Counted from the stretch's first letter, positions 6,810 to 14,978 are shown. The stretch is DNA of 25,544 bases from Terrimesophilobacter sp044508495 (GCA_044508495.1 JBIQHP010000018.1:1-25544); one strand, 5' to 3'. Numbers and translations are program-made. Notes: generated by a model not told the origin, from the letters alone.

Positions 6810-7813
6810 CGGTGCACTCCCCCGGCCAGTTCGGAGCGCAGTTCCTCCGACCTCAGGCACCGCACGAGTCTGCCCGCGGCAGCCGCCCGAGCCCCGTCCG
6901 GTGCACGCAGCGGGATCCTCCCGACGCGGCACCGGTCCTCCGCCCACGGGCACCGCGGCGCGAAGCGGCAACCCTCCGGCACCTCGGATGCCGAGACCGG
7001 GTTGCCCGGGATCACGGGCAGCAGGTCGACGGATGCCTCCAGCTGCGGCCGGGAATCCATGAGGAGCCTGGTGTAGGGGTGGAGCGGTTCTGCGCGCAGT
7101 CGCTCGGGGGTGCCGATCTCCACGATCTCGCCCGCGGACATCACCGCGATCCGGTCGCAGACCGCGGCAGCGAGATCGAGGTCGTGGGTGACGAACACCA
7201 TCGTGAGTCCGCGCGCCCGGCGCAGATCGTCGAGGATCGCGACGACCTCGGCCTGCGTCGTCACGTCGAGTGCGGTCGTGGGCTCGTCGGCGAGCAGGAG
7301 CCTGGGCTCGCCGGCCAGGGCGCCGGCGATGACCACCCGCTGGAGCATCCCGCCCGAGAGCTGGTGCGGGAACGACGCGAGAACACGCTCGGGGTCGTCG
7401 ATGCCGACCTCGCGCAGCAGCCGGCGGGCACGATCGCGCGCAGCCTCCTTCGGGATCCCCTGGGCGTCGCACATGCCCTCGGCGAGGTAGCGGCCGATCT
7501 GCAGCACCGGGTTGACGACCGCCTGGGGGTTCTGGGCGATCGCCGCGACCGTGTTCGCGCGCAGCTCCCGCAGCCCGGCGTGCGAGAGGGAGCGGACGGG
7601 CCGGCCGTCGATCATGACCTTCCCGGTCACGCTCGTCCCGGCCGGTTCGGCGGCCAGGATCGCCCGCAGCGTCATCGACTTCCCGCTCCCGGACTCGCCG
7701 ATGATGCCGAATGCCTCGCCCTCGTCCACGGCGAAGGACACGTCGCTGATGATCGGCTTGTCGCCTGACGCCGAATGCACTGTCATCGTCACGCCCTCGA
7801 GGGTCAGCATCAT
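6806..7813 (-). CDS. Peptide-type ABC importer ATP-binding protein (DppD/OppD-like)
   Basis: The 335-aa ATPase has Walker A GESGSGKS (39-46), Q-loop AQNPQ (93-97), signature LSGGMLQRV (152-160), Walker B LLLADEP (172-178) and an H-loop in VFVTHDLD. Its C-terminus carries HPYTRLLMDSRPQ and the Cys pattern CRFAPRCPWAEDRC with a later Cys. That is the oligopeptide/dipeptide transporter C-terminal domain, which binds an iron-sulfur cluster in some DppD proteins. It is the partner of the DppF-like subunit encoded next. The start ATG at 7813 overlaps the permease stop by ATGA; a second ATG follows immediately and could also be used. Confidence 0.94.
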   Translation of the reverse strand: MMLTLEGVTMTVHSASGDKPIISDVSFAVDEGEAFGIIGESGSGKSMTLRAILAAEPAGTSVTGKVMIDGRPVRSLSHAGLRELRANTVAAIAQNPQAVVNPVLQIGRYLAEGMCDAQGIPKEAARDRARRLLREVGIDDPERVLASFPHQLSGGMLQRVVIAGALAGEPRLLLADEPTTALDVTTQAEVVAILDDLRRARGLTMVFVTHDLDLAAAVCDRIAVMSAGEIVEIGTPERLRAEPLHPYTRLLMDSRPQLEASVDLLPVIPGNPVSASEVPEGCRFAPRCPWAEDRCRVGRIPLRAPDGARAAAAGRLVRCLRSEELRSELAGGVHR

Positions 7814-8604
7814 GACCGGCCTCCCGCGGCGCGCCCGCCCAGGCGCTCGCTGACGTAGCCGAGGGCCGCGACCGTGACGACGATGAAGCCTCCCGCGAAG
7901 AGGCTCTGCTCAGGATGCCCCTGCAGCAGTGACTGCTGGCCGTTGGAGACCATGAGGCCCCAGTCGGCACCGGGCAGTTGCACGCCCAGGCCGAGGAAGG
8001 AGAGGGCCGCGAGCTCGATCATCGCGTACCCGAAGTTGATGGTGGCGCCCGTGACGATGAGCGGTGCGACGTTCGGGAGGATGTGCCGCACCGCGATCAC
8101 GACCCCCCGGATGCCCTGAAGCTCGGCCGAGCGCACGTAGGGCATGGCCCGTTCCCGCAGCGCGGCACTGCGGATGACCCGCGCCGTGTAGGGGATGTAG
8201 GCCACGGAGAGCGCGAGCGCGGCGGTCACGATCCCCGGCCCGAAGAGGGCGATGACCAGGATCGCGAGGAGCAGGTTGGGGAAGGCGAAGAGCAGGTCGA
8301 GGATCCGGCTCACGACGGCATCCACGAGCCCGCCCCACCATACTGCGAGGAGGGCGAGGGCGGTCCCGATGACCCCGGTGATCGAGACGACCATGAGCGG
8401 GCCGATCAGGCTCGACCGTGCGCCCCAGAGGACGCGGGAGAGGATGTCCCGTCCCGCCTGGTCGGTGCCGAAGGGGTGCTCGAGACTCATCGGGAGATGC
8501 CGGGAGAGCACCGATCCGACCGTGGGGTCGTAGGGGGTGAGCCAGGGCGCCAGGATCGCGGCGACACCCACGCACGCCACGATCGCCAGCGCGACCCGGT
8601 TCAT
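7810..8604 (-). CDS. Peptide-type ABC importer permease (DppC/OppC-like)
   Basis: The 264-aa integral membrane protein has about six hydrophobic segments. It contains the conserved HPFGTDQAGRDILSRVLWGA block (residues 43-62) seen near the N-terminus of DppC proteins, and the cytoplasmic coupling loop SAELQGIRGVVIAVRHILPN that contacts an ATPase. It is slightly shorter than typical DppC (about 300 aa) because the N-terminal cytoplasmic tail is nearly absent. The ATG at 8604 overlaps the DppB-like stop by ATGA, and no alternative upstream start is credible. It forms the channel together with the DppB-like protein. Confidence 0.92.
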   Translation of the reverse strand: MNRVALAIVACVGVAAILAPWLTPYDPTVGSVLSRHLPMSLEHPFGTDQAGRDILSRVLWGARSSLIGPLMVVSITGVIGTALALLAVWWGGLVDAVVSRILDLLFAFPNLLLAILVIALFGPGIVTAALALSVAYIPYTARVIRSAALRERAMPYVRSAELQGIRGVVIAVRHILPNVAPLIVTGATINFGYAMIELAALSFLGLGVQLPGADWGLMVSNGQQSLLQGHPEQSLFAGGFIVVTVAALGYVSERLGGRAAGGRS

Positions 8605-9542
8605 GCGCGCACCGCCTGCCGCACCCGCGGATCGATCACGCCGTAGAGCAGGTCGACGACGATGTTCACGAGGCCGAAGGCGACGACGAGGAGCATCGCC
8701 ACCGCCTGGACGACCGCGAAGTCCTTCTGCTGCACCGAGGCGACGAGGAGCCGGCCGACCCCATCGAGGGTGAACGCGTATTCGACGACGAACGCCCCGG
8801 CGACGAGGCCGGCGATGTGCACCCCGACGACCGTCGTGACCGGGAGCAGGGAGTTGCGCACGACGTGCCGCCGGAGCACGATGCGCCGGGGGATGCCGCG
8901 CAGGGTGGCCGCGATCGCGTGCTCGCTGTTCCTCTCCTCGCGGACCGCCGTCCTCGTGATCCTCGCGACCACCGCGGTCGACGGCAGGGCGAGGGCGACC
9001 GCCGGCAGGGTGAGATGCCAGATCCGGTCGAGGATGCCGTCTCCGGACCCGAAGACGGGGAACCAGCCGAGAACGACCCCGAAGACGCTCATGAGGAGAA
9101 GCGCGGCGAAGAAGGTCGGCACCGCGAAGCCCAGATTGGAGGCGAGGAGGACGGCGCGCTCGAAGCCGCCCTGCCGGATGCCGGCGACCACGCCGATGCC
9201 GACCCCCACGACGACGATGATGAGGGAGGCGTAGACGCACAGCTGTATCGTCGTCGGCAGCCGGCTGGCGATGATGTCACCGACATCCTGCCGGTTGACG
9301 AGCGATTGCCCGAAGTCGCCGGTGAGCAGGCCCGTGAGCCAGTTCCAGTAGCGGACCGGGAAGGGATCGTCGAGAGAGTACTGGCGGCGGATGGCCGCCA
9401 GCACCTCCGGAGGAAGGGTCCGCCCCTGCACGAGGAAGGTCTCGGGGTTCCCTGGTGCGGCGTACAGCGCTGCGAAGACGAGGAAGCTCGACACAGCGAG
9501 GACGCCGACCAGGGACACGAGCCTGCGCAGAACGTACATCAT
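8601..9542 (-). CDS. Peptide-type ABC importer permease (DppB/OppB-like)
   Basis: The 313-aa membrane protein begins with MMYVLRRLVSLVGVLAVSSF. It shows DppB hallmarks: a long periplasm-facing loop after TM1 with PPEVLAAIRRQYSLDDP and GDFGQSLVNRQDV, and the ATPase-coupling loop ATLRGIPRRIVLRRHVVRNS. About six membrane segments are visible. GGAGAGAG lies roughly 12 nt before the first of two tandem ATG codons. It starts 30 bp after the stop of the substrate-binding protein gene and overlaps the DppC-like gene by ATGA, consistent with one transcript. Confidence 0.93.
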   Translation of the reverse strand: MMYVLRRLVSLVGVLAVSSFLVFAALYAAPGNPETFLVQGRTLPPEVLAAIRRQYSLDDPFPVRYWNWLTGLLTGDFGQSLVNRQDVGDIIASRLPTTIQLCVYASLIIVVVGVGIGVVAGIRQGGFERAVLLASNLGFAVPTFFAALLLMSVFGVVLGWFPVFGSGDGILDRIWHLTLPAVALALPSTAVVARITRTAVREERNSEHAIAATLRGIPRRIVLRRHVVRNSLLPVTTVVGVHIAGLVAGAFVVEYAFTLDGVGRLLVASVQQKDFAVVQAVAMLLVVAFGLVNIVVDLLYGVIDPRVRQAVRA

Positions 9543-9572
9543 CCTGAATCCGGGCTCTCTCCGATGTCGCGG

Positions 9573-11204
9573 CTACTTGCCCGAGGCGCCCAGATCGGAT
9601 GCCCAGGGGTAGTACAGGTACACGAACGAGGCCGGCACTCCGGTGACCCGGTCGTTCAGGAACAGCCTGACCGAGGGGTCGACGACGGGCAACCACGGAA
9701 CGCTCTGCATGACGATCGACTCGACCTCGGCCATCTTCTGCGCGCGGACGGTCTCGTCGACGGCGGCGGCCGCGTCCTTGAGCAGAGACTCGACCCTCGC
9801 ATCCGAATATCCGGAGTAGTTCTGCGAACCGCCCTCGGCCACGATGGTCCTGAGGAAGGCGAGCGGGTCGGGAACCGACATGTAGTTATTGGTCATGAAG
9901 GCGTCGCTGCCCTCGCGCGCCGCGGGATCGGAGAAGTACGCGCCGTACTGCGCGCTCGGCACGCCGACCGGCTCGACCTTGAGGCCGAGTGCCGTCGCGG
10001 CGTTCGAGATCTCGGAGATGATGTCCGCGTAGTAGGTACGCTCCGAGGGGTAGGCGATCCTGATCGTCTGGGACAGATCGGCCTTCGCGCCCTCGAGCAC
10101 CTTCTTGGCGCCTTCGATGTCCGCGGCCGGAGATCCGAGCGCGGTGCGCGCCGCACTGAAGATGTCATCGCCGTACGACCACCCGTGGTTGGGAAGGATC
10201 GACATCGAGGCCTGACCGGTTCCCTCGAACACCGTTGCCGCGATGGCCTCGCGGTCGGTCGCCATCATGAGCGCCCTGCTCACGGCGGGATCGGCGAACG
10301 CGCCGTTCCCGGTGCCGATCACGGCCACGATCTGGAGAGACCGCCCGAGATACAGCTTCCCGTTCTTCGCGTTCCTGAGCGACTCGATCGCACCGAGCGG
10401 CACGTCGTAGGAGCCGTCGATGGCGCCCGTGCTGATCGCGCTCGTGATGGCGGCGGAGTCGACGATGAAGTTGATCTCGATCGACGCCGTCTTGGCGCGG
10501 TGCGCGGTGTTCCAGTAGTCGTCGTTCCGCGTGAGCGTGATCGACTGCCCCTTGTCCCACTCGCCGACGGAGAACGGACCGGTGCACAGCACGCCGCCGT
10601 CCGGCGTGCCGAAGGCGGCTCCGGCATCCTCACGGTACTTCTGCTGCACGATCGTGCCGAGAGGCGTGACCATGTAGCTGTTGAAGGTCGCGTCGGGCGC
10701 CTTGAGCTTGACCGTGACCTCCCAGTCGCCGGTCTTCGTCACCGACGCCATGTTGCGTGTCACGGAGCCTGCCCAATAGCTGCCCTCTTCAGCGTCGAGG
10801 CTCCGTGACAGGCTGAAGACGACATCCTCGATGGTCATCGGGGAGCCGTCCCAGAACCTCACGTCAGGTCGGATCTGGTAGATGTACGTCGAGGCGTCCG
10901 GGCTCGTGACCTTCTCCGCGAGGTTGGGCTCGACCGAGAAGTCCGGCTGGAGCTGCATGAGCCCCTCGCACAGGTTCGCCACGACCGTGTTCTCCGGGTA
11001 GTTGAACGCCTTGATCGGGTCGAGGGAAGCGGGTTCCCCGAAGGGGAGGTTCCAGGTCGCCGAGGCGAGCTCTCCGACGGCGGCGGGAGTGGTGATGAGG
11101 AGCTCGTCGCCGGAATCGGGCAGAGCGGGTCCATCGGGTGATGCCGAACAGCCGCTGAGTGCGACGGCGAGGATGCCGACGACGGCTGCAAATCTCTTCT
11201 TCAT
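9573..11204 (-). CDS. Family 5 extracellular substrate-binding lipoprotein (peptide type)
   Basis: The 543-aa protein has a type II signal peptide (KKRFAAVVGILAVALSG/C19) and would be lipid-anchored outside the membrane. The mature part has the SBP family 5 pattern: NLCEGLMQLQPDFSVEPNLA near the N-terminus, IRPDVRFWDGSPMTIEDVVF, and a GPFSVGEWDKGQSITLTRND block in the middle. TAGGAGAGAACC gives a strong ribosome binding site before the ATG. It is the first gene of the importer operon and is transcribed away from the LacI-family gene across a promoter containing paired operators. Family 5 proteins bind peptides, but also nickel, opines, sugars and antibiotics, so the ligand cannot be named. 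Confidence 0.93.
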   Translation of the reverse strand: MKKRFAAVVGILAVALSGCSASPDGPALPDSGDELLITTPAAVGELASATWNLPFGEPASLDPIKAFNYPENTVVANLCEGLMQLQPDFSVEPNLAEKVTSPDASTYIYQIRPDVRFWDGSPMTIEDVVFSLSRSLDAEEGSYWAGSVTRNMASVTKTGDWEVTVKLKAPDATFNSYMVTPLGTIVQQKYREDAGAAFGTPDGGVLCTGPFSVGEWDKGQSITLTRNDDYWNTAHRAKTASIEINFIVDSAAITSAISTGAIDGSYDVPLGAIESLRNAKNGKLYLGRSLQIVAVIGTGNGAFADPAVSRALMMATDREAIAATVFEGTGQASMSILPNHGWSYGDDIFSAARTALGSPAADIEGAKKVLEGAKADLSQTIRIAYPSERTYYADIISEISNAATALGLKVEPVGVPSAQYGAYFSDPAAREGSDAFMTNNYMSVPDPLAFLRTIVAEGGSQNYSGYSDARVESLLKDAAAAVDETVRAQKMAEVESIVMQSVPWLPVVDPSVRLFLNDRVTGVPASFVYLYYPWASDLGASGK

Positions 11205-11259
11205 GGTTCTCTCCTAGACATCATTGTGCGGAAGGTGTTCCAATGACCGGTCAGGGGAG

Positions 11260-11288
11260 ACGGTAATGACCCAAAACGTTTTGGACAA
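11260..11288 (-). promoter_or_regulatory. Promoter of the peptide-type importer operon
   Basis: On the minus strand, TTGTCC (11288-11283) and TACCGT (11265-11260) are separated by exactly 17 bp, with an expected start near 11253 and a leader of about 49 nt before the substrate-binding protein ATG. Operator 1 (11271-11284) lies in the spacer and touches the -35, which predicts steric repression. A 10-bp palindrome TGACCGGTCA (11244-11253) sits at the expected start point. Confidence 0.55.
11271..11284. promoter_or_regulatory. LacI-family operator 1, perfect palindrome
   Basis: CCAAAACGTTTTGG is a perfect 14-bp palindrome with the central CG typical of LacI/GalR operators. It is positioned within the spacer of the divergent importer promoter, 35 bp centre to centre from operator 2. 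The adjacent LacI-family gene is the obvious regulator. Confidence 0.8.
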
Positions 11289-11306
11289 GAGCGGGAGGAG
11301 AATTCG

Positions 11307-11318
11307 CAAAACGTTTTG
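11307..11318. promoter_or_regulatory. LacI-family operator 2, perfect palindrome
   Basis: CAAAACGTTTTG repeats the core of operator 1 exactly. It overlaps the TTGGAA -35 candidate (11316-11321) of the regulator's own promoter, predicting autorepression. Confidence 0.8.
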
Positions 11319-11343
11319 GAATCGACCGGATCCTCCCTACGCT
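11316..11343 (+). promoter_or_regulatory. Promoter of the LacI-family regulator, apparently leaderless
   Basis: TTGGAA (11316-11321) and TACGCT (11338-11343) are 16 bp apart. The ATG at 11350 lies 6 nt after the -10, so the expected transcription start coincides with the A of the ATG, and no Shine-Dalgarno is present. Confidence 0.5.
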
Positions 11344-11349
11344 GAATCC

Positions 11350-12405
11350 ATGACTCCGACCGCCCCGCGAAGGACCGTCAGGCCGGCATCCATCCACGAC
11401 GTCGCCAGGGCCGCCGAGGTGTCGATCACGACGGTGTCCCATGCCCTCAACGGCAAGGGAGTGGTCGCCGAGGCGACACGCCGGCGGGTCGTGGATGCCG
11501 CAGCCCGGCTCGGCTACCAGGCCGACGCCCTGGCACGAGGGTTGCGCAACAACCGGATCGGCGCGATCGGGCTCGTCATGAGGCCGCTCGACGCGCTCGG
11601 GTCCTATCGGCCAGAGGGCGTGGACTACTTCATCCGTTTCGCCGGCGCCGCCGCCGTCGAGTCGCTGGACAGGGGCCAGTGCCTCATGCTCATCCGGGAC
11701 CTCACCTCAGGGTCGATCCCCGCGATCGCGTTCGCGGTCGACGGGTACGTCGTGGCCGATCCGATCGCCAACGATCCGGTCCTCGACCTGCTGCTCGGTC
11801 GGGGGATCCCCGTCGTCTCCGTGGGGCGCGACATCGGACGCAACGACTTCGTCGACTGGGTCGGCGCCGATGAGCGGGTGGAGTCGCGCATGGTGCTCGA
11901 CCATCTTCGAGGCCAGGGCGCCCGGCGGATCGCGCTCGTGGTCGGGACCGACCTCAACGCCTGGAACCTGGACACCGAGGCGCACTACCGCCGCTGGGCG
12001 CAGGAGAACCGCATGGAGACCTGCATCATCCGTCGTGACGAGTCGTCGGGTGAGGAGGGAGGCCGGAGCGCGGCGCGTGAGCTGCTCGCGCTCGAGGATG
12101 CCGCCCCCGACGCGGTCTACTGCCTCACCGGCCGCCATGCCGCCGGGCTCCTCACCGCCCTCCAGTCCGCCGGACGGCGAACGCCCGAGGACGTCATGGT
12201 GGTCGCCGGGTCGGACTCGGAGCAGACCAGGAACAGCACGCCCCCGATCACCTCGGTCGACCTGCGGCCGGAGCTCGTGGCGCAGGCGGCCATCGAACTC
12301 ATCACCGGGAAGCTCGGCGACCCGGCGGTATCGGGACCGATCCTCATCCAGAGCGAACTGCTCGTGAGGGGCACGACCCGGCGCTCGCCGGCTCCCCTCC
12401 CCTGA
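11350..12405 (+). CDS. LacI-family transcriptional regulator of the importer operon
   Basis: The 351-aa protein starts at the ATG at 11350, because an upstream in-frame ATG (11224) would place both operators inside the coding sequence. Residues about 14-36 form the LacI helix-turn-helix (IHDVARAAEVSITTVSHALN), followed by the hinge helix LARGLRNN. The remainder is a periplasmic-binding-protein-like effector domain (GAIGLVMRP, GYVVADPI, GIPVVSVGRD, PITSVDLRPELVAQAAIELI). It would repress the divergent peptide-type importer genes and itself through the two CAAAACGTTTTG sites, and be released by a ligand. LacI control of a Dpp/Opp-type system is less usual than control of sugar importers, so the effector could be a glycosylated or non-peptide compound. 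Confidence 0.92.
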   Translation: MTPTAPRRTVRPASIHDVARAAEVSITTVSHALNGKGVVAEATRRRVVDAAARLGYQADALARGLRNNRIGAIGLVMRPLDALGSYRPEGVDYFIRFAGAAAVESLDRGQCLMLIRDLTSGSIPAIAFAVDGYVVADPIANDPVLDLLLGRGIPVVSVGRDIGRNDFVDWVGADERVESRMVLDHLRGQGARRIALVVGTDLNAWNLDTEAHYRRWAQENRMETCIIRRDESSGEEGGRSAARELLALEDAAPDAVYCLTGRHAAGLLTALQSAGRRTPEDVMVVAGSDSEQTRNSTPPITSVDLRPELVAQAAIELITGKLGDPAVSGPILIQSELLVRGTTRRSPAPLP

Positions 12406-12417
12406 CCACCTCGGTCG

Positions 12418-13647
12418 TCAGCGCACGAGCGGCGGCACCGTCCACGGGCGCACGACGAACCAGAGGGACAGCACCGAGAGCCCTGCGGTCACCGCCATGA
12501 CCCCGCCCATCGGCACGGCGGAATCGATCCCGAGCACGCCGACGATGGGCGAGATCGCGCCGGCGAGCCCGAAGTTGAGAGCGCCGAGCACGGAGGCCGC
12601 GGTCCCGGCCTCCTTGGGATGGTTCTGGAGGGCGAGCACCTGGACCATGGGGAACCCGAACCCGCACGCGGTGATGAAGCACCACAGCGGAATCAGGATC
12701 GCGAGGAGGCCGAGGTGGGCGAGATCGACCACGACGATCGCGACGGCCGAGAGGAGGAGCACCGCGGTCGAGACGCTGAGGATCCACTGCGGCCCGTAGT
12801 ACTTCGCGAGCAGCGAGCTCACCTGCACACCGGCGACGACGCCGATCGAGTTCGCGGCGAACAGGATGCCGAACTCCTGCGGACTCAGCCCGTAGACCTG
12901 CTGGAACAGGAACGACGAGGCCGAGAGGTAGGCGAAGAGCCCCGAGAAGGTCATGCCCGAGATGACCGCGACTCCCACGAAGACGCGGTCGGAGAGGATC
13001 GCCCGATACCTCTCCCGCACCGTCCTGTGGCCCGCGTCCACGCGCCGGGCGGGCGGCAGCGTCTCGACGATGAACAGGGCGGTCGCGATCACGACGAGGA
13101 TGCCGTAGGCGGCGAGGAACCAGAAGATCCCCCTCCAGTCGAGGATGCGCAGGAGCTGCGAGCCGATGACGGGGGCGAGGATCGGTGCGAGGCCGTTGAC
13201 GAGCGAGAGGCGGGAGAGCATCCGGACGAGGGGGAGCCCGCCGAACAGATCGCGCACCATGGCCATCGCGACGACGCCGCCCGCGGCGGCGCCGATGCCC
13301 TGCAGGACGCGGAACAGGGTGAGCAGCGCAATGTCGGGAGCGATCGCGACGGCGAGACTCGCCGCGACGTGCAGGGCGGTCGCGAGGATGAGCGGCAGTC
13401 GGCGGCCGACCCGGTCGCTCCACGGCCCGACGAGCAGCTGACCGACTCCGAAGCCGACCGCCGTCGCGGTGAGGGTGAGCTGGATGAGCGCGCTCGAGAC
13501 GGCCAGCTCGTGCTCGAGCGCGGGGAACGCCGGCAGATACAGATCGACGGTGAACGGTCCGAGCGCGGTGAGCGCCCCGAGCACGAGCACGTAGACGAGG
13601 CGCTGGCGGCCCGAGAGCGAGTCGCCGGGGTGGACGACGGTGGTCAC
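12418..13647 (-). CDS. MFS transporter, Bcr/CflA drug-efflux type
   Basis: The 409-aa protein has about 12 hydrophobic segments. Its start region ALGPFTVDLYLPAFPALEHEL and the loop GQLLVGPWSDRVGRRLPLIL are characteristic of the Bcr/CflA family (bicyclomycin and multidrug efflux). The start is a GTG at 13647 that overlaps the ROK gene stop by GTGA, so it is translationally coupled to a sugar-type repressor. That context would fit a sugar or xyloside exporter, but the sequence type points to drug or metabolite efflux. It ends 12 bp from the stop of the convergent LacI-family gene. Confidence 0.87.
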   Translation of the reverse strand: MTTVVHPGDSLSGRQRLVYVLVLGALTALGPFTVDLYLPAFPALEHELAVSSALIQLTLTATAVGFGVGQLLVGPWSDRVGRRLPLILATALHVAASLAVAIAPDIALLTLFRVLQGIGAAAGGVVAMAMVRDLFGGLPLVRMLSRLSLVNGLAPILAPVIGSQLLRILDWRGIFWFLAAYGILVVIATALFIVETLPPARRVDAGHRTVRERYRAILSDRVFVGVAVISGMTFSGLFAYLSASSFLFQQVYGLSPQEFGILFAANSIGVVAGVQVSSLLAKYYGPQWILSVSTAVLLLSAVAIVVVDLAHLGLLAILIPLWCFITACGFGFPMVQVLALQNHPKEAGTAASVLGALNFGLAGAISPIVGVLGIDSAVPMGGVMAVTAGLSVLSLWFVVRPWTVPPLVR

Positions 13648-14846
13648 AGGACGGCTTCCCCAAAGGTCGTCGGATCCGCCAGAAGCCCCGCGAAGGCGAG
13701 CTCGGCCGCGCCGACCATGAGGATGTCGCCCCCGAGCTCGGCGGGCACGACCTCCACCGACTCGCGGCTCGCGGCCAGCGGCTGGGCCGCGATCGACCGC
13801 TCGAGCTCCTCGGGAGCGACCGCGTACAGCGCAGCCAGGAACCCGCCGAGCACGATCCGCCGAGGATTGAGCGTGTTGATCGCGTTGCGCACGGTCACGC
13901 CGAGATAGCCGAGCTGACGCTCGACCTCCGCCCGTACGGCATCCGAGTCCGAGGCAAGCAGCGCGGCACCGAGCTCGTCGCTCCTGGCGTCGTCGAGGCC
14001 GACGAGCTCGAGGAGCGGCGCGCGGCGCACCTCGGTCTCGAGGCATCCGGTCGCGCCGCAGTGGCATCGGGCGCCGCCGCTGTTCACGAGGGTGTGGCCG
14101 AGCTCCCCCGCGTAGCCGGCCGCACCCGTGAGGGGCCGACCCCCCGCGACGATCCCGCCGCCGATGCCGCTCGCCCCGCCGTTGAGGTAGACGAGGTCCG
14201 CGATGCCGCGACCCGCCCCGAAGGTGCCCTCGGCGAGCACGCCCAGAGTTGCGTCGTTGCCCGCGGATGCCGGAAGGTCGAGAGCAGCGGAGAGGAGCGC
14301 GGTGAAGGGCTCATCGACCCAGCCGAAGTGCGGGGCCAGTCGCACGAGGCCGTCTTCGGTGCGAACGAGACCGGGCACGGCGATGCCGATGCCGATGAGC
14401 TCGTGCTCGCGGTCCAGCCCGGCCAGGAGGGCGCGCGCGGCGGTCGCGGTCAGCCCGACCGCATCCGGGACTCCGAGGTCGGCGGAGGCGGCGACCCGGT
14501 GCCGGGAGATCACGCGCCCGCCGAGCCCGACGACGGCGAGCTGGATCGCGTCGATCTCCGGGTTGACGGCGAGCGCGACGGCGCGACGGGTGGCGGTGAC
14601 GATGGGGCTCGGCCGTCCGACCCTGCTGCGCGAGACCGGCTCGGACTCGGCGACGAGCCCCCGCGCGACGAGCTCGCCCACGAGCGCGGCGATCGTCGAC
14701 CGGTTCATCCCGGTGAGGGCGGTGAGCGCGGACCGGGACCGGCCCTCACCGCCGCTGCGGTGCACGAGCCGGAGCACCGTGGCGAGGTTGTCGCGCCTCA
14801 GGGAGTCGTTGCCGAAGCCGCGCGCTGGCGTCGCGGTCGTGTTCAC
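13644..14846 (-). CDS. ROK-family transcriptional repressor (XylR/NagC type)
   Basis: The 400-aa protein has an N-terminal winged helix-turn-helix (about residues 20-75, SRSALTALTGMNRSTIAALV) followed by a sugar-kinase-like ROK domain. The ROK zinc site is intact: GELGH with H251, then CHCGATGCLE with C261, C263 and C268. A ligand-contact pair N197-D198 is present. Family members of this length repress sugar genes and release DNA on binding a sugar. The GTG start at 14846 lies 6 nt after TAGGGT (14858-14853), suggesting a leaderless transcript. It is divergent from the CUT1 importer operon, which it probably controls. It could respond to xylose, but no residue proves this. Confidence 0.9.
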   Translation of the reverse strand: MNTTATPARGFGNDSLRRDNLATVLRLVHRSGGEGRSRSALTALTGMNRSTIAALVGELVARGLVAESEPVSRSRVGRPSPIVTATRRAVALAVNPEIDAIQLAVVGLGGRVISRHRVAASADLGVPDAVGLTATAARALLAGLDREHELIGIGIAVPGLVRTEDGLVRLAPHFGWVDEPFTALLSAALDLPASAGNDATLGVLAEGTFGAGRGIADLVYLNGGASGIGGGIVAGGRPLTGAAGYAGELGHTLVNSGGARCHCGATGCLETEVRRAPLLELVGLDDARSDELGAALLASDSDAVRAEVERQLGYLGVTVRNAINTLNPRRIVLGGFLAALYAVAPEELERSIAAQPLAASRESVEVVPAELGGDILMVGAAELAFAGLLADPTTFGEAVL

Positions 14847-14895
14847 AGGTTCACCCTATCTTCGTCCTCCGAGGGGAATCGGGTATTTGTTGCCC

Positions 14896-14924
14896 TTGAC
14901 CCCAAATGCCTCAAGCTCTATGAT
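14896..14924 (+). promoter_or_regulatory. Strong promoter of the xylo-oligosaccharide importer operon
   Basis: TTGACC (14896-14901), a 17-bp spacer and TATGAT (14919-14924) form a near-consensus housekeeping promoter with an expected start near 14931. The leader to the ATG at 14979 is about 48 nt and contains the operator-like repeats at 14941-14966. Confidence 0.75.
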
Positions 14925-14940
14925 CCAATCACCTAATCAC

Positions 14941-14966
14941 TTTCGACGCATACGTCGAAACTTTCG
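14941..14966. promoter_or_regulatory. Operator-like CGAAA/TTTCG repeats downstream of the promoter
   Basis: TTTCGACG (14941-14948), spacer CATA, CGTCGAAA (14953-14960) is a perfect inverted repeat. Its right half overlaps a second palindrome CGAAACTTTCG (14956-14966). The half-site TTTCG/CGAAA therefore occurs three times in 26 bp just after the expected start point, a position suited to repression. This pentamer arrangement resembles elements known from actinomycete xylanase promoters (recalled, not looked up). A hairpin in the leader RNA is an alternative reading. Confidence 0.65.
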
Positions 14967-14978
14967 AGAGGTTCGATG

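Noticed and set aside
5952..7970. 672-aa minus-strand frame that looks like a fused double ATPase
   Set aside because: Only the C-terminal 285 codons encode the DppF-like ATPase. The upstream part is an out-of-frame shadow of the DppD-like gene, which has its own frame and an ATGA overlap.
12402..12421. CTGAC/GTCAG hairpin between convergent LacI and MFS genes as a shared terminator
   Set aside because: It has a 5-bp stem with a mismatched interior and no T-tract, which is too weak to claim.
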